DNA of 64,000 bases from JAVMKJ01 sp031732855 (lineage in GTDB: Bacteria > Pseudomonadota > Gammaproteobacteria > Competibacterales > Competibacteraceae). Below, piece by piece: positions 41,852 to 52,400 of the stretch (position 1 is the first letter of the stretch; each line of letters opens with the position of its first letter). The notes beneath the pieces were generated by a model, which ran no database searches, was not told where the DNA came from, and saw only the letters and a list, made by a program, of their open reading frames with translations. The stretch covers positions 1-64,000 of the forward strand of contig JAVMKJ010000068.1 of NCBI GenBank assembly GCA_031732855.1. The letters are read 5' to 3'. A program made the translations under genes and the position numbers.

Positions 41852-44434
41852 TCACATGTCTCTCCCCACGGTCAGCTTGATGCCGCCGGGCGGGAACTGC
41901 TCGGTCGTGTCGACGTCGCGGAGGTCGAGGTCGAGCAGTTCGCCCTTCTGGAAGGACGCCGCCGTGTGGAAAAAGAGGGTCACGGCCTGCTCCTTGTCCT
42001 TGGGTTCGAGGCGCACTTCCTTCGGACCCGTCGCCAGGACCGAGGCGCGCTGGCCGGTCGCGTCGGCACGCTGGACGTCCAGGGCAAGCGTGCGGCCGGT
42101 CTCGGTGAAGAGCGGCATCTGGCCGCTGGCCGCGGTCGCGGACAATTGGGGACGGATCACCACCTTCACGGCGGTCCGCATCAGTTCGAAGGTCGGAAGA
42201 ACGACTTCGACGCCGATGCGCTTCTCCATGCCCGCGCGGCTCCTGGAGATCAGGTGGGGAATGATGAGTTCCTGAAGCGATGCGCCACCGTGCGAGAAGG
42301 ATTTCTCGGCCTTGAAGAAAGCGAGTCCCGGCGGCACGGCCACTTTCACCGCCGGGTCCCAGGCGAACGGGAACGTCGCCACCGGCAGATCAGCCGCGGC
42401 CGGCACCAGGGCGAAGCGCTCCTTGCGCGCGTGGCACCAGTCCTTGTCGCATGGAACCACCTCCGGAAGCCGGGCTTCGTCGAGCAGGATGAAGCCGTGG
42501 TCGGTGATGACATGCACCGCCGAGTAGCCCCAGCGATGGAGTTTACGGATGAGGCGCGCGAGCCGGTCCACCTCGAGCTGGACATGGCGGACGAGGCTCT
42601 GGGCTTCACCGTGACCGATGTGATCCACGGCGTCATGGCCGAAGACCACCAGGAGATCGCCAGCACCTTTGGGCACATCGCCGGCCGCCTCGGCGGCGGC
42701 GATTTCCATGCACGTCGCGCCGAACGTCTCGAGGTAGGCGATGCGGTTCGAGAGAACCGAGGTGTCCTTGCCATCCACCCTGGGATGAAGGCTGTTGCCC
42801 TTCACCTCGAGCGCGACCTTCGCGCCGGCGAGGGGCAGCAGCGCCGTCATGCCGATGGGCGTCACGGTCGGCAACAGGGCGACGGCCGGCTCGATGGTGA
42901 CCTCCTGCTCGCGGAGCAGCTCCTTGATCGCGAACGCCCAGTCGTACCGGAGGGCGTCCACGATGATGACGGCGCGCCGTCCCCTGGCGCGCCAGAGCCG
43001 TTGTTCCAGGTGCGCCGTCACGTTGGGTAATCCCGGGACCGCGGCCGATCCCGCCGCGACCAGCCGCTGGAAAAACCCCGTGTTGAGGGCGTTCGCGTAG
43101 TCCGCGTAGACCCGGTCCGCCACCCGCGCGGCCGTCGGGAGATGGTGTTCTTCGGCGCGGTAGCGAATTCGAATGTGCTGAAGCTCGATGGCGGGCGCTC
43201 CCTCCACGTAGAGGCGCGCGAAGTCCGTCGAGGTTGTGGCCGCGTCAATCTGGGCGTGGCCGTTCTCGCAAGCCTGGAGAAACGTTCCCAAGTCCTTCAG
43301 GAGCGACCACGCGCCGATGGGGACAGGGCTCGCCTTGCCGAATTCCGTCTCCCTGGCGATCAGGTCGCGATTTCGCTCGAAGAACTCCGCCGTGGTGGAG
43401 GCTTTCGGAGCGGCCTCTTCGAAGGCGTGCCGCACCTCGTCCCAGCGCAGTCGGACCAGATGGGGAAAACCAAAAGACAGTCCCGCCCGCCCTCGCGCCC
43501 ACGCGGAGAGGTCGATCTGGGTCTCGACCTCCTCGACCCACCGATCCCAGGCGGCACGGCTCTCGGTGTCTCGCAGCCAGCGTTGCAGGAGCTGGACATG
43601 GTGCGGGCGCAACGGCACGGGCGGCAGCCGGTCCGCGAACGGAAAATCGCGCGGCTCGCCGTAACCCAGAAAGGTCTCGGTGAGCGCGAGGAGCGCAACA
43701 AACTCGCGAACCCAGGCGGCGGGCGTTGCGGTGTCGGCTTCGAAACCGTACCGTTCCCGGACCATCTCCAGGAACTCGCGGTCCAGCCCTTTCTCCTGCA
43801 GGCTGTTCCACGTTCCATCGGGATCGACCGCCAAATCGAGGAGGGTCTGGTCGGCGTCTCCGATCAAACGGGATTGCGCCAGTTCGGGCGTCAGCGGGGT
43901 CGTCCAGAAGGCGGACGGGCGATTGATGAACTTGGCGACGTACTTCGCGAGCAGCGAGTCGGCGCCATGGTCGTACAGCCGGCGCTGCTCGGCCGGGCCA
44001 TCGGGAAGCGAGACTCCGGCCTGGCGCAGGAAGCCGAAGAGTGTCGGGCGCTTGCCGCCGATCCGCCACGGGATACCGGTCAGCCGGTATTCGGCGAGTA
44101 AATCGAGCGGTGGCTCGCCCGCCGGGCCGCCGTGATCGAGGCGGTCTTCGGACAGGGGGAGGTAGATGACGAAGCGAAGCTGGTTTCGTTCGGGAAGCTC
44201 GGCGGCTTCGAGCGCGCGGTGGATCTGGTACTTCAACCAGACCTGGCCGTGTTGCGTCGCTTCGTCGTATTCGAGCAGGCGAAACGGGGCACGCGCCATC
44301 GCTTTCAGGCGCTCGCGCAGCGCCGGAAGCAGCCGGATAAACTCGCGCCGTTCGTCGAACCAGAGACAGACCCGCGCCCGCTTCTCGTGCTGGAAGCGCT
44401 GCGCGAACTGGTTGACGAGGGCGTCGAGGATCAT
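41852..44434 (-). CDS. pglZ: PglZ (alkaline-phosphatase-superfamily BREX protein)
   Basis: 860 residues from the ATG at 44434, which overlaps the pglX-C stop codon as TGATG; the longer open frame upstream is only a shadow of pglX. The PglZ domain shows VIIVDALRYDWAFAIKELL, LLPTVTPIGMTALLP, VFGHDAVDHIGHGEAQ and VITDHGFILLDE, the metal-site segments of the superfamily. PglZ is universal in BREX and needed for both methylation and exclusion; its exact reaction is not settled. Confidence 0.93.
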   Translation of the reverse strand: MILDALVNQFAQRFQHEKRARVCLWFDERREFIRLLPALRERLKAMARAPFRLLEYDEATQHGQVWLKYQIHRALEAAELPERNQLRFVIYLPLSEDRLDHGGPAGEPPLDLLAEYRLTGIPWRIGGKRPTLFGFLRQAGVSLPDGPAEQRRLYDHGADSLLAKYVAKFINRPSAFWTTPLTPELAQSRLIGDADQTLLDLAVDPDGTWNSLQEKGLDREFLEMVRERYGFEADTATPAAWVREFVALLALTETFLGYGEPRDFPFADRLPPVPLRPHHVQLLQRWLRDTESRAAWDRWVEEVETQIDLSAWARGRAGLSFGFPHLVRLRWDEVRHAFEEAAPKASTTAEFFERNRDLIARETEFGKASPVPIGAWSLLKDLGTFLQACENGHAQIDAATTSTDFARLYVEGAPAIELQHIRIRYRAEEHHLPTAARVADRVYADYANALNTGFFQRLVAAGSAAVPGLPNVTAHLEQRLWRARGRRAVIIVDALRYDWAFAIKELLREQEVTIEPAVALLPTVTPIGMTALLPLAGAKVALEVKGNSLHPRVDGKDTSVLSNRIAYLETFGATCMEIAAAEAAGDVPKGAGDLLVVFGHDAVDHIGHGEAQSLVRHVQLEVDRLARLIRKLHRWGYSAVHVITDHGFILLDEARLPEVVPCDKDWCHARKERFALVPAAADLPVATFPFAWDPAVKVAVPPGLAFFKAEKSFSHGGASLQELIIPHLISRSRAGMEKRIGVEVVLPTFELMRTAVKVVIRPQLSATAASGQMPLFTETGRTLALDVQRADATGQRASVLATGPKEVRLEPKDKEQAVTLFFHTAASFQKGELLDLDLRDVDTTEQFPPGGIKLTVGRDM

Positions 44435-46359
44435 CACATCCCCTTGGCGACGCGCAGCACGCCGGCCTTCTGGAGCGGCTCGATGTTCACTTTTACGCCG
44501 TCGTCGAGGTCGGGATTCCAACCCTTGGGCCGCTCTTCCGGGGTTTTCCAGGGGGTCAGGATTCGATAGTCGTGCTCGCCGCCGTCCAGTCCGTCGTGCC
44601 GGCCCTCCTGGACCCACTGGAGCCTTCGGTCCAGCTCCTGCGTCTCTTCGAGCCGCGCCTGCCAGTCCTGGCGCGCGTCGGTTCGACCGGCCTTGTCGGC
44701 GAGAGCCGCTTCGCGGCGGCAGGTTTCGATCGCATCGCGCAGGTACTGCGCGCGAAGCTGGGCCATCCGGTTCCTGTCGAAACGGTGGTAGTGGACCAGC
44801 GCGCCGAATGCAAAGGGCGAGGCGCCCTGGCTGGACGCGATGTGCCAGAGGATGGGCCGATTCTTGTACAGGGCGCAATGGAACTCGAAGAAGGCGTTGT
44901 CGAGCCACTCGGCGATTCCGCCGGCGCGGCGGTAGCCCTTGACGCTCTTCTTCAGCTCGTTCGCGAGCTCGACCTCGACCTGGCCGATGTCGAGCTGTGG
45001 AAACAGAGTCTGGAGTTCGCGGTGGACCCGCTCGGCGAGGCTCGGTTCGCCGGCGACGGGACCGAACGGCACGATGCCGTCCTCGTCGGCCTCGATCACG
45101 CGCTTGACCGCGTAGGACAGGAGCCGAAAGACATGCTCCATCCGTTTCTGCTCAGCGGTCTTGCCCTCCATCTGCGGCCAAAGTACCTCGGGTGGCCGCT
45201 CGCCGAGCGTCTCTTCGATGATAGCGCGCGTGGTGTCCGGGATGCCGTAGAGCTTGTAGACCTCGTCGTTCAGCTCGGCGTAGCGCTTCTGGATGTGGAC
45301 CTCCTCGGCGGCTTCGTGTTCGGCGAGGCGGTCGAGGCGGGCCGGGATCGTCATCGCGGCGTCCACCAGGCTATCGCGGAGAAGCCAAAGCGTGCGGAAA
45401 CGTGTTGAGGTCTCGTTGCCTTCGTCCCAGGTGGCCTTGGCGTCGTGGATCGCGTCAGCGGCACCGCCCACGCGCTGGTGCTGGGTGATTGTCGGCCTGG
45501 GAACAGGCATAGACTTCATGACTCCGACTTCCCACGAAAACGATGTCTTGCTCTGGAAGAGATACTCGAAGAACGCAGAGTTTGTGATGCCGAGAATGTA
45601 GTTTTCCTGCGCGACATCTTTAACAAACATCGCGGGTCCCTTATCAGAGAAGATACACCCTGCCGGTAGCCGTCGGGTATTGAGCCCCTTAGCGGTCCGT
45701 CTCGGCCATGAAATGCCAGGACGGAAGTACCATTCTTGACTGTAGATTCGTTTTGTCTCAGAACCGTCTTTATTGACAATGAAGACCTTGATTTCTCTTC
45801 CCGAATCAGCCCACTTAATGACCAAGTCATAACCGTAGTAGAAGCGCGAAAAATCGCCGCCTTTCGAGAGGAGCACCCAGCGCTTGTCTTTTCCGATCTC
45901 CGAACCGGGAATCTCCCAACACGACCGAATCCAGCGAACGTCGTCTGAGGTAGCTAGGCCCTGTTTAGCGACCAGGTAGCCGGGTTCAAGTGCCGGGAGA
46001 TCCCTGAATGCATGTGCGACGATTCCGACGCGCTGATAGGCAAGGGGCACCCCGGAGATCGACTCAAAGTCACGACGAGCGACGTCGATTCGCGTCGCTG
46101 ATGCTCCACTTCGGAGCGCTTTCACGAATTCTTCATGCCGTCTCTCACTCCGACCCTTGACCGCACGGAACGGCTCCAGTGCAAAGAATGTCGTCCGCTC
46201 AGTCTCGGTAACCACGTAGTACGCTTGCTCGGCCTGCTCCCTGGTTGTCTCGATCCCTTCGCGCAACTGCGTCGCCTGGATCGTCGGGACCATCAACTCC
46301 CGGCGCAGGTCGGGATTCGCGAGGATGCCACGCAGATCAATTCGCCTGTTCTCAGTCAT
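44434..46359 (-). CDS. pglX: PglX C-terminal half fused to a VbhA-like Fic antitoxin segment
   Basis: 641 residues from the ATG at 46359 (GGAGGG 7 bases upstream). Residues about 55-641 match the target-recognition half of PglX (FESISGVPLAYQRVGIVAHA, EWYFRPGISWPRRTAKGLN, LPAGCIFSDKGPAMF). Residues 1-50 are not PglX-like: the segment holds T30-Q-L-R-E34-G35 in IQATQLREGIETT, the (S/T)xxxE(G/N) Fic-inhibition motif, and aligns from memory with VbhA (ASQRLEGLEP). The adjoining Fic gene overlaps its start by 8 bases. The fusion is read through without a stop codon. It has no methyltransferase catalytic motif of its own. Confidence 0.85.
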   Translation of the reverse strand: MTENRRIDLRGILANPDLRRELMVPTIQATQLREGIETTREQAEQAYYVVTETERTTFFALEPFRAVKGRSERRHEEFVKALRSGASATRIDVARRDFESISGVPLAYQRVGIVAHAFRDLPALEPGYLVAKQGLATSDDVRWIRSCWEIPGSEIGKDKRWVLLSKGGDFSRFYYGYDLVIKWADSGREIKVFIVNKDGSETKRIYSQEWYFRPGISWPRRTAKGLNTRRLPAGCIFSDKGPAMFVKDVAQENYILGITNSAFFEYLFQSKTSFSWEVGVMKSMPVPRPTITQHQRVGGAADAIHDAKATWDEGNETSTRFRTLWLLRDSLVDAAMTIPARLDRLAEHEAAEEVHIQKRYAELNDEVYKLYGIPDTTRAIIEETLGERPPEVLWPQMEGKTAEQKRMEHVFRLLSYAVKRVIEADEDGIVPFGPVAGEPSLAERVHRELQTLFPQLDIGQVEVELANELKKSVKGYRRAGGIAEWLDNAFFEFHCALYKNRPILWHIASSQGASPFAFGALVHYHRFDRNRMAQLRAQYLRDAIETCRREAALADKAGRTDARQDWQARLEETQELDRRLQWVQEGRHDGLDGGEHDYRILTPWKTPEERPKGWNPDLDDGVKVNIEPLQKAGVLRVAKGM

Positions 46360-47212
46360 GCGTTTCCCTCCAGCCCGCAAGCGCCCGGTCCTCCCATTCG
46401 GCCAATAGCCTGGCGAACGGCGCGTAGTCCTTATGAATCCGGCCCGCCTCGCAAGCGGCGAAGTATCGAGCCTCGTCCGTGCGCCGTTCGTAGTCGGCCA
46501 GCGGCAGCATGTCGTTCTGCATCAGGATCAGGTTCCCGATGATGAACGCCGTCCGGCCGTTGCCCTCTCGGAACGGGTGGATGGCCAGGATTTCGTTCAT
46601 GACCTCACTCGCATGGTCGAACACCCGCTCGTCATCGTCGCTGATCAGCGGAGAGCGCGAAAACACATCCCGCTCCAACACGTCCATGAGCGGCTGGATG
46701 CCTCCGGGAGGCAAAGGCCACTTGGTTGGGCCGTCACCCTTGTGAAGAGAGGCCGTCCGCCACTCGCCGGCGAAGGGGTAGATGGGACCCATGAGTTCGA
46801 TGTGGACCTGTCGGATGAGATGCACCGTCAGCGATAGGGGTTCAGCCCGCTCCACGAACTCGGTTACCAATTCCATTGCCCGCTGCACGCCTTCGTCCTC
46901 GCGACGATCAATCTCCTCCCTGTCAAGGCAACCGGCCCAGTTCAGGCAGATGCCGTCCTCGGTGACGATCCAGTCCCAGCCGCGGTCGTAGTCGCGCCAG
47001 GGGCTGGCCACGATGCGGGGCGAGGTGGGCCGGTTCGCCCAACTGGCGAGTTCGTCCATCCGCTCCTTGGCGAGCTTGCGCTGGGCGCCCGGCACCACGT
47101 AATACTCACCCGCGCTACGAGCCTGGTAGTACTCGGCCGCCTGCTTGCCTTTGCCGGACCGGAACCGGAACCCCAGGTCCTTCTCCTCCCAGCGCCACAC
47201 GACCCGGGTCAC
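46352..47212 (-). CDS. fic: Fic-domain AMP-transferase inside the split pglX
   Basis: 286 residues. The complete Fic motif HPFREGNGR is at 212-220, preceded by IYPFAGEWR near 144-152 as in active Fic enzymes, so transfer of AMP (or another NMP) to a protein hydroxyl is plausible. No own inhibitory (S/T)xxxE(G/N) motif is found, which points to class I (inhibitor in a separate protein). GTG start overlaps the pglX-N stop codon as GTGA; its stop codon overlaps the pglX-C start by 8 bases. Target unknown. Confidence 0.9.
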   Translation of the reverse strand: MTRVVWRWEEKDLGFRFRSGKGKQAAEYYQARSAGEYYVVPGAQRKLAKERMDELASWANRPTSPRIVASPWRDYDRGWDWIVTEDGICLNWAGCLDREEIDRREDEGVQRAMELVTEFVERAEPLSLTVHLIRQVHIELMGPIYPFAGEWRTASLHKGDGPTKWPLPPGGIQPLMDVLERDVFSRSPLISDDDERVFDHASEVMNEILAIHPFREGNGRTAFIIGNLILMQNDMLPLADYERRTDEARYFAACEAGRIHKDYAPFARLLAEWEDRALAGWRETHD

Positions 47213-49296
47213 CGCACCCCACCCCGGAGCACGATGGCCGCGGCCTCGACGGTGGCATCATCGAGAATTCCAAACCCGAGGTCGAGCATGGTCACGAGCG
47301 GGTTCCGCTTCAGGAGAATCTCGGTGCGAAGTTTTTCGAATGACTTGAGGTTCACGAACGTCGCCGAGACGAGCGCCCCGACATATCCTTCGGGTTCCAG
47401 GAGTTGCGTCGCGCGGTCGAGGAACGCCGCGTAGATGTCGTTGGCGGTGAGCGGATAAGCCGCCTTCACGAAATCCCTCACCTTGGGCACGAAAGCACCG
47501 TAGGGCGGATTCATGACGACGACATCGTACTTGCGGGAGAGGACCTGCAGGAGCTTGAGCCCGCGAGCGGTGTCCTCGGCGAAGATTTGGTCGCTCGGGT
47601 CTTCGGTCGCCTCGGCTGCAGCGGCCTCGATGGCGGCAAGCAGCTCGGTCGCGATCTGGCTTGCCTCCTCCTCGAGTAACCGCCGCTCGAGTTCGAGCTG
47701 GCGCGCATGATCCTGATCCAGTTCTTCAAGAAAATCGAACGCGCCTTGCTGGATGGCGGGTGGGGCAATCCTGGTCAGCCCCTTTTCCCGCGCCCTCGCC
47801 TCCACCCAGTCGTCGAGAACTTGCACGACACTCTCGCGCACCTGGATCAGGCTGCCCAGCTCGCCGACGTGCTGGAGGTTGTCCCAGACGGCGGCGAACA
47901 AACGCTCCCGGATCGCTCCGGAACCGTTGTGCTGGCCGACCTTCTCCACGAGCGCCCGCAACCGCTCCTGACCGAGGTTCACGGCGTTCGCCACGACGAG
48001 GTTGGTTCTGCGGATCCGGACGTCGAGCGGGGAAAAGCCGTGCTGGAGCGCGGCCTCTTTCGCCGTCAGCAGGAGCGCCAGCGAGGCAATCTGAATCGCC
48101 CGGGGATCGATGTCGATGCCGAAAAGGTTGTGCTCCAGGATCGCCGCCGGAATCTCGCGCGGGTCCCGCACCGACGGCTCAGCGGGCCAGTCCGGTTCAC
48201 CGGCGTGCTCGATTTCGTCGAAGTACATCCGATGGAAGAGTCCGAAGGCGTACTGCCCGAAATGCATCGTCCCGCAGGCCGGGTCGAGGAGCCCGATGTC
48301 GCGGGCGCGTTTGCAGATCTGCGTCTGGCCAGACTCATTCAGGCGCCGATACCGAATCTTCTCCCCCGTGCGCGGAACGAGGTAGTCGGCCGCGACCAAA
48401 TCGGGCGGCCGTTCGTCCGGCAGCGGCGGCGGCGCTTTCGCCGCCAGCGCCGAATCAGGATGCATCTGGAGCCAAAGACGACCGAGGGTATTATCGACGA
48501 GCGCCTTGACCACCCAGGAAGGAGTGTAAAACTGATTGATGACCGCCAGTTCGTAGGAGGAACGCGGCGTGCCCTTGTTTTCATCGCGAACGCGCCTTTT
48601 CTCCTCGCGGTTAAAGAACTGGTAGACCCAGCCGAGGAAATCGCGCGCCCGATAGGCGTCATCCGGCAGGTCCTCGTTGATCGTCCGGATCAGCCGGGTG
48701 AGCGTCCCGTGCGTCGGCCAGAGGCAGGCATATTCGTGATCCGGATCGAACAGCACGCCGATCTCGCGGGTGATATAACGAAAGGCAGCGGCAAGACCGT
48801 CGCGCACCAGCACCTCTTCCGCGTCCTCGGCGTACTTGTAGCGGCTCCCACCGGCCGTGCGCCAATCGCGGAGGTACCGCGAGTACGCCTGACCGGGCAC
48901 CGGCGTGAGGACCTCGGTCTGCTCAGGCGGCGCGCCCGGATTTCCCGGCGGCGGCAGGTACAGCAGCGCCCGAACTTCCATTGCCTTCAGGCCGACCAGC
49001 CGGTTGAGCACGGTGTAGGCCAACTCGCGCTTCACGTTGTCGAAGCCGCGTTCGGGCGATCCCTCGGCGATGCAGTCGCGCGCAAGGAGCGCTTCGACGC
49101 GCCGGCGCGTGCGGCTTGCCTCGTCCGGCAGCCGCATCTTCTCGATTGGAATGGGCTTGCCGCTTCGCTTCAGCCCCAGCCGGTCGAGCTGCGCCTCGTA
49201 TTCCTCTTCAAGAAGGCGGCGAACCCTCGTCACCCAACCCTTGACGGCTTCCTTGTGGTCACCACCAAGGCACGAAGACCCCAAGGAGGGACTCAT
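47209..49296 (-). CDS. pglX: PglX N-terminal half (adenine methyltransferase domain)
   Basis: 695 residues. The SAM-binding motif I is DPACGTMHF at 338-346 and the catalytic motif is NPPY at 596-599, typical of N6-adenine methyltransferases; the helical N-terminal domain (FYTPSWVVKALVDNTLGRLW) is also PglX-like. It stops at LDLGFGILDDATVEAAAIVL plus RGGVR, a point where intact PglX continues into the recognition half. That half is encoded two genes on (44434-46359). The two parts presumably assemble into a full enzyme. Confidence 0.9.
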   Translation of the reverse strand: MSPSLGSSCLGGDHKEAVKGWVTRVRRLLEEEYEAQLDRLGLKRSGKPIPIEKMRLPDEASRTRRRVEALLARDCIAEGSPERGFDNVKRELAYTVLNRLVGLKAMEVRALLYLPPPGNPGAPPEQTEVLTPVPGQAYSRYLRDWRTAGGSRYKYAEDAEEVLVRDGLAAAFRYITREIGVLFDPDHEYACLWPTHGTLTRLIRTINEDLPDDAYRARDFLGWVYQFFNREEKRRVRDENKGTPRSSYELAVINQFYTPSWVVKALVDNTLGRLWLQMHPDSALAAKAPPPLPDERPPDLVAADYLVPRTGEKIRYRRLNESGQTQICKRARDIGLLDPACGTMHFGQYAFGLFHRMYFDEIEHAGEPDWPAEPSVRDPREIPAAILEHNLFGIDIDPRAIQIASLALLLTAKEAALQHGFSPLDVRIRRTNLVVANAVNLGQERLRALVEKVGQHNGSGAIRERLFAAVWDNLQHVGELGSLIQVRESVVQVLDDWVEARAREKGLTRIAPPAIQQGAFDFLEELDQDHARQLELERRLLEEEASQIATELLAAIEAAAAEATEDPSDQIFAEDTARGLKLLQVLSRKYDVVVMNPPYGAFVPKVRDFVKAAYPLTANDIYAAFLDRATQLLEPEGYVGALVSATFVNLKSFEKLRTEILLKRNPLVTMLDLGFGILDDATVEAAAIVLRGGVR

Positions 49297-49421
49297 AGGA
49301 CCAACCTCACGATTCCGTCCTTGATCAAAGCCGAATCGACAATCTGGCGAGCAACCCGATCCGTCGACTCCGGGATCTTTTCAATCATTCCTCTTGGTGT
49401 CTTGGCGCCTTGGTGGTTCAT
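49293..49421 (-). CDS. Short ORF between brxC and pglX-N
   Basis: 42 codons beginning MNHQGAKTPRGMIEKIPEST and ending DGIVRLVL, 5 bases after the brxC stop codon and overlapping the pglX start by ATGA. The N terminus resembles the start of GxxExxY (PDDEXK-like) proteins, whose conserved body is missing. It may be a remnant that now serves translational coupling. Confidence 0.45.
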   Translation of the reverse strand: MNHQGAKTPRGMIEKIPESTDRVARQIVDSALIKDGIVRLVL

Positions 49422-49426
49422 CGCTT

Positions 49427-52400
49427 TCACTTCACCACCACCGTGAAGCCTTTGCGGATTCGTGTCTTGAACTCGTCGCCGATCGCGCCGAGGGCCTCGT
49501 CGACCTCGCGTTCGGTCTTGAATCGCCGGCCCATGAGATCGGTGGGACGCCATTCGTAGACCGGCTCGTCCGGGGGCGGCGGCGGGGCGACGAGATCCCG
49601 CAGCTCCGATTCGACTTGAGTCCGATAGCCCGGCAAGGCGATGAGCGCCTGCGCCAAGGACGTGAGGCTGCGGCGCCCCGCCGCCTCAAGCAGACCGGCG
49701 ATTGAAGACAGCGCGAGCGGAGCATAGTGGCAGACTTGCCCCGGCCCAAAGACGCTGTCCACCACGTCGTCGCGCAGGTCGGCCGGCGCCTCGCGGTAAG
49801 CCGCGCCGTTCCTGATGGCCGCCACGGTGGCCTCGGCCCGCGCCCGCGCCTGCTCATGGGCTTCGACGTAAGCATCGCGGTAGGCTCCGAAGGCCTTCTC
49901 GAAGGCCTCCCGGTAGTCCGACCAGCGCCCGATGACCTCCCTGGCCGCCAGGATCGCCGCCATGTCCTCGCGTGCTTGATTGAGGACGCTCGCCCCCGGA
50001 TGGGACTCTGGGAGCGGGTGGTTCGCGGCCAGTTCGTCGAGCTTGCGCGACCACTCGAATTCCTGGCGCCGATTGGCGTCGAGGAAAGCGCGCAGCGCCT
50101 TCAATCCGGCGCCGAGCGCCTTCCACCGTGCGGCGACTTTCAGGAAAGACATGACGCACACCGTGGGGTCCAAGGCCGTGATGGGCTCGGTCAGCGTACT
50201 CTCGGCGCCCAACACGGCGTCCGGAATCGGCAGGCCCTGTTGCGCGCGCAGTTTCGCCTCGTCGAGTCCGGTCTTCAGCGCCGCGCCCAGTTCGCGGACG
50301 GCGCCGGCGATAGCATTGCCCGACTCGGCAACGCCGTTCACCCCCAACTCGATGAGCGCCTTGCTGGCCTGCTTGATCTGCTCGACGGACAAGCTCGTCT
50401 CGGCAACGCGGAGAACGACCTTCTTGAAGGTGTTCACCTTCGCGAAGTCGTCATCACTCCCCGCGTAGTCGTAGATCGGCGCGGGTCCCGCGCCGGATTG
50501 CCGCTCGAGGTAGATCGCGCCCGCGCGAAAGCAGGCCGCGAGAACGAGCCGCACGAGTTCATCCGGCCAGCCAAAGGGAGCGCGGCAGAAGCCCTTGAAA
50601 CCCTTGGCGTCCCTGGCGTCCAGGATGGCGGCGCCGACCGATTCGCCGCCTTCGTCCTCGATGTCGTGGAGTACTTCCAGGACCTGGCCCACCAGCGCCG
50701 AGTCGCGCTGGAGGCTACCCTGGGTATCGAACAGATCCAGCTCCGGAGCAACGGCATGGAGGTTCGCGGTTGCCGGATTGAGAAGCGCCTTGATCTGCCT
50801 GGCGAAGTCGAAGGATTTGTCGGCGATGGCGAAGCGCGGATAGACATTCGGGATGACCGCCGCCAGCGCCCGCATGACAGGCCCCTTCAGATCGGAGCCC
50901 CCCTCCAGCTCGATTTCCTGGCCGCCCTGGAAGAGCGTCCCGCTTAGAAAGGCGCGTTCGATGTCGCGCGCGAGCGCGCCGCGGAGTTCGTCCCGCTCCT
51001 TACGCTTCTCGGAAAGAGCGTCCTGGGTGTCGGTCGACGCGTCTTCCACGAAACGCTTGTCCCCGGTGACCTTGACCAGGGCCTCGTAGCGTTTGAGTCG
51101 GGCCTCGAGCATCTCGGGCGCGGCGGCGACCCACCAGACCGTTCGCCCCTTCACGCCGGCGGCCTGGTTGCGCCGCCTCACTTCCTCGATCTCGGTGGAC
51201 CGAGCCGGGGCGAGGGGCGAGATCAAGTGGACCTCGAGTTCGGGACCGGTATCGACGGCTTCACCATCCATTCGGACGCCGTAAGCGAACGGCGTCTTCG
51301 TGACGCCGTAAGTGACGGCGAAGTTCGCGAGCTTCTTCCTGGTGACCAGATCCTCCTTGCACATCTGCTGAGCGGTCCGCCGAACGGCGGCCAGGCTGAT
51401 GCTCCGCGGGCCGCCCGGCCGGACCATGTCCTGAATCGCCTGCTCGATGGAACGTTCGCGCTCGTTGAGGAACTTCCACTCGCCGGTTGCCTCGTCACGC
51501 GCCACGTAGCCAGCTTCCTGCAGGGCTGCCAGGGTCTTCTCGACCTCCTCGCGGAGGGCCGGTACGTCCGTCACGAGGTCGCGAACGAGGAGCTTGGCGA
51601 TGGTCTCGGGAACCCGTGGCGCCCACGTGACCCGCTGGAGCAGCCAAAGGATCTTCAATACCCGGGCGGGCTGGATCGGGGCGTTGGGAACTCGCTCGTC
51701 GGACTCGTGGATGGCGCGCACGCCCGAAGCGCCCAGATACTCCTGCGAAAGCAGATCGTTCTCAACGGCGTCGAAAATCTGGTCGAAGCCGACGATGACG
51801 CCGACTGCCTCGTCGGCGACCTTTTGCAGAGTCTCCATGACCACCGAGATCATGGAACGCACCCCGCCCGAGATGCGGAATCCGGAGAGCGCCTCGAAAA
51901 TGTCCTGGGCGAGGCGGATCTGGTGGGGCAGGAGCGGGTAGGCGTCGATAAAGGCGCGTTCGTTCACGGTGCCGAGGTGGCGGCTCGCCTTCAGGTCCGC
52001 GAGCTGGGCGATCGGACCCTCGTGCTGCCGGTAGAGGTCGCGGAGGAGGCCTTCCCGAGCCGGCCGCTTTTTCAGGATGCGTTCCGAGACCACCTTGTTG
52101 ATCTCGTCGGAGATGAGGTGCGGTTTCAGCTCGAAGCGGGCGTTGAGACGGCCGACCAGCGCCGGCTGGAAGTTGGTCCGGTCGACGACCTTTTCCAGGT
52201 CCTGCTGGCTCGTGACGATCAGCCAGACCTTGCCCTTGCCCTTGTTGCCGATCATCTCGGCCAGGCTGTTGAGTTCGCTGATCCGGTCGGTCGAGTCGCC
52301 GATGAAGGTGCCCATCTCGTCGATCACGAAGACCAGGTGGACAGCTTTTCCACCGGTCGCCTTCCGCGCATCCACCCAGGCGACGAGTTCGTCCGCGATT

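Noticed and set aside
44435..44908. N-terminal extension of PglZ to 1018 residues
   Set aside because: It lies out of frame over pglX-C, is arginine/proline-rich without PglZ similarity, and a coupled TGATG start at 44434 gives the normal family length.
47707..49446. 579-residue plus-strand open frame opposite pglX-N
   Set aside because: Antisense shadow; the minus-strand product carries methyltransferase motifs.
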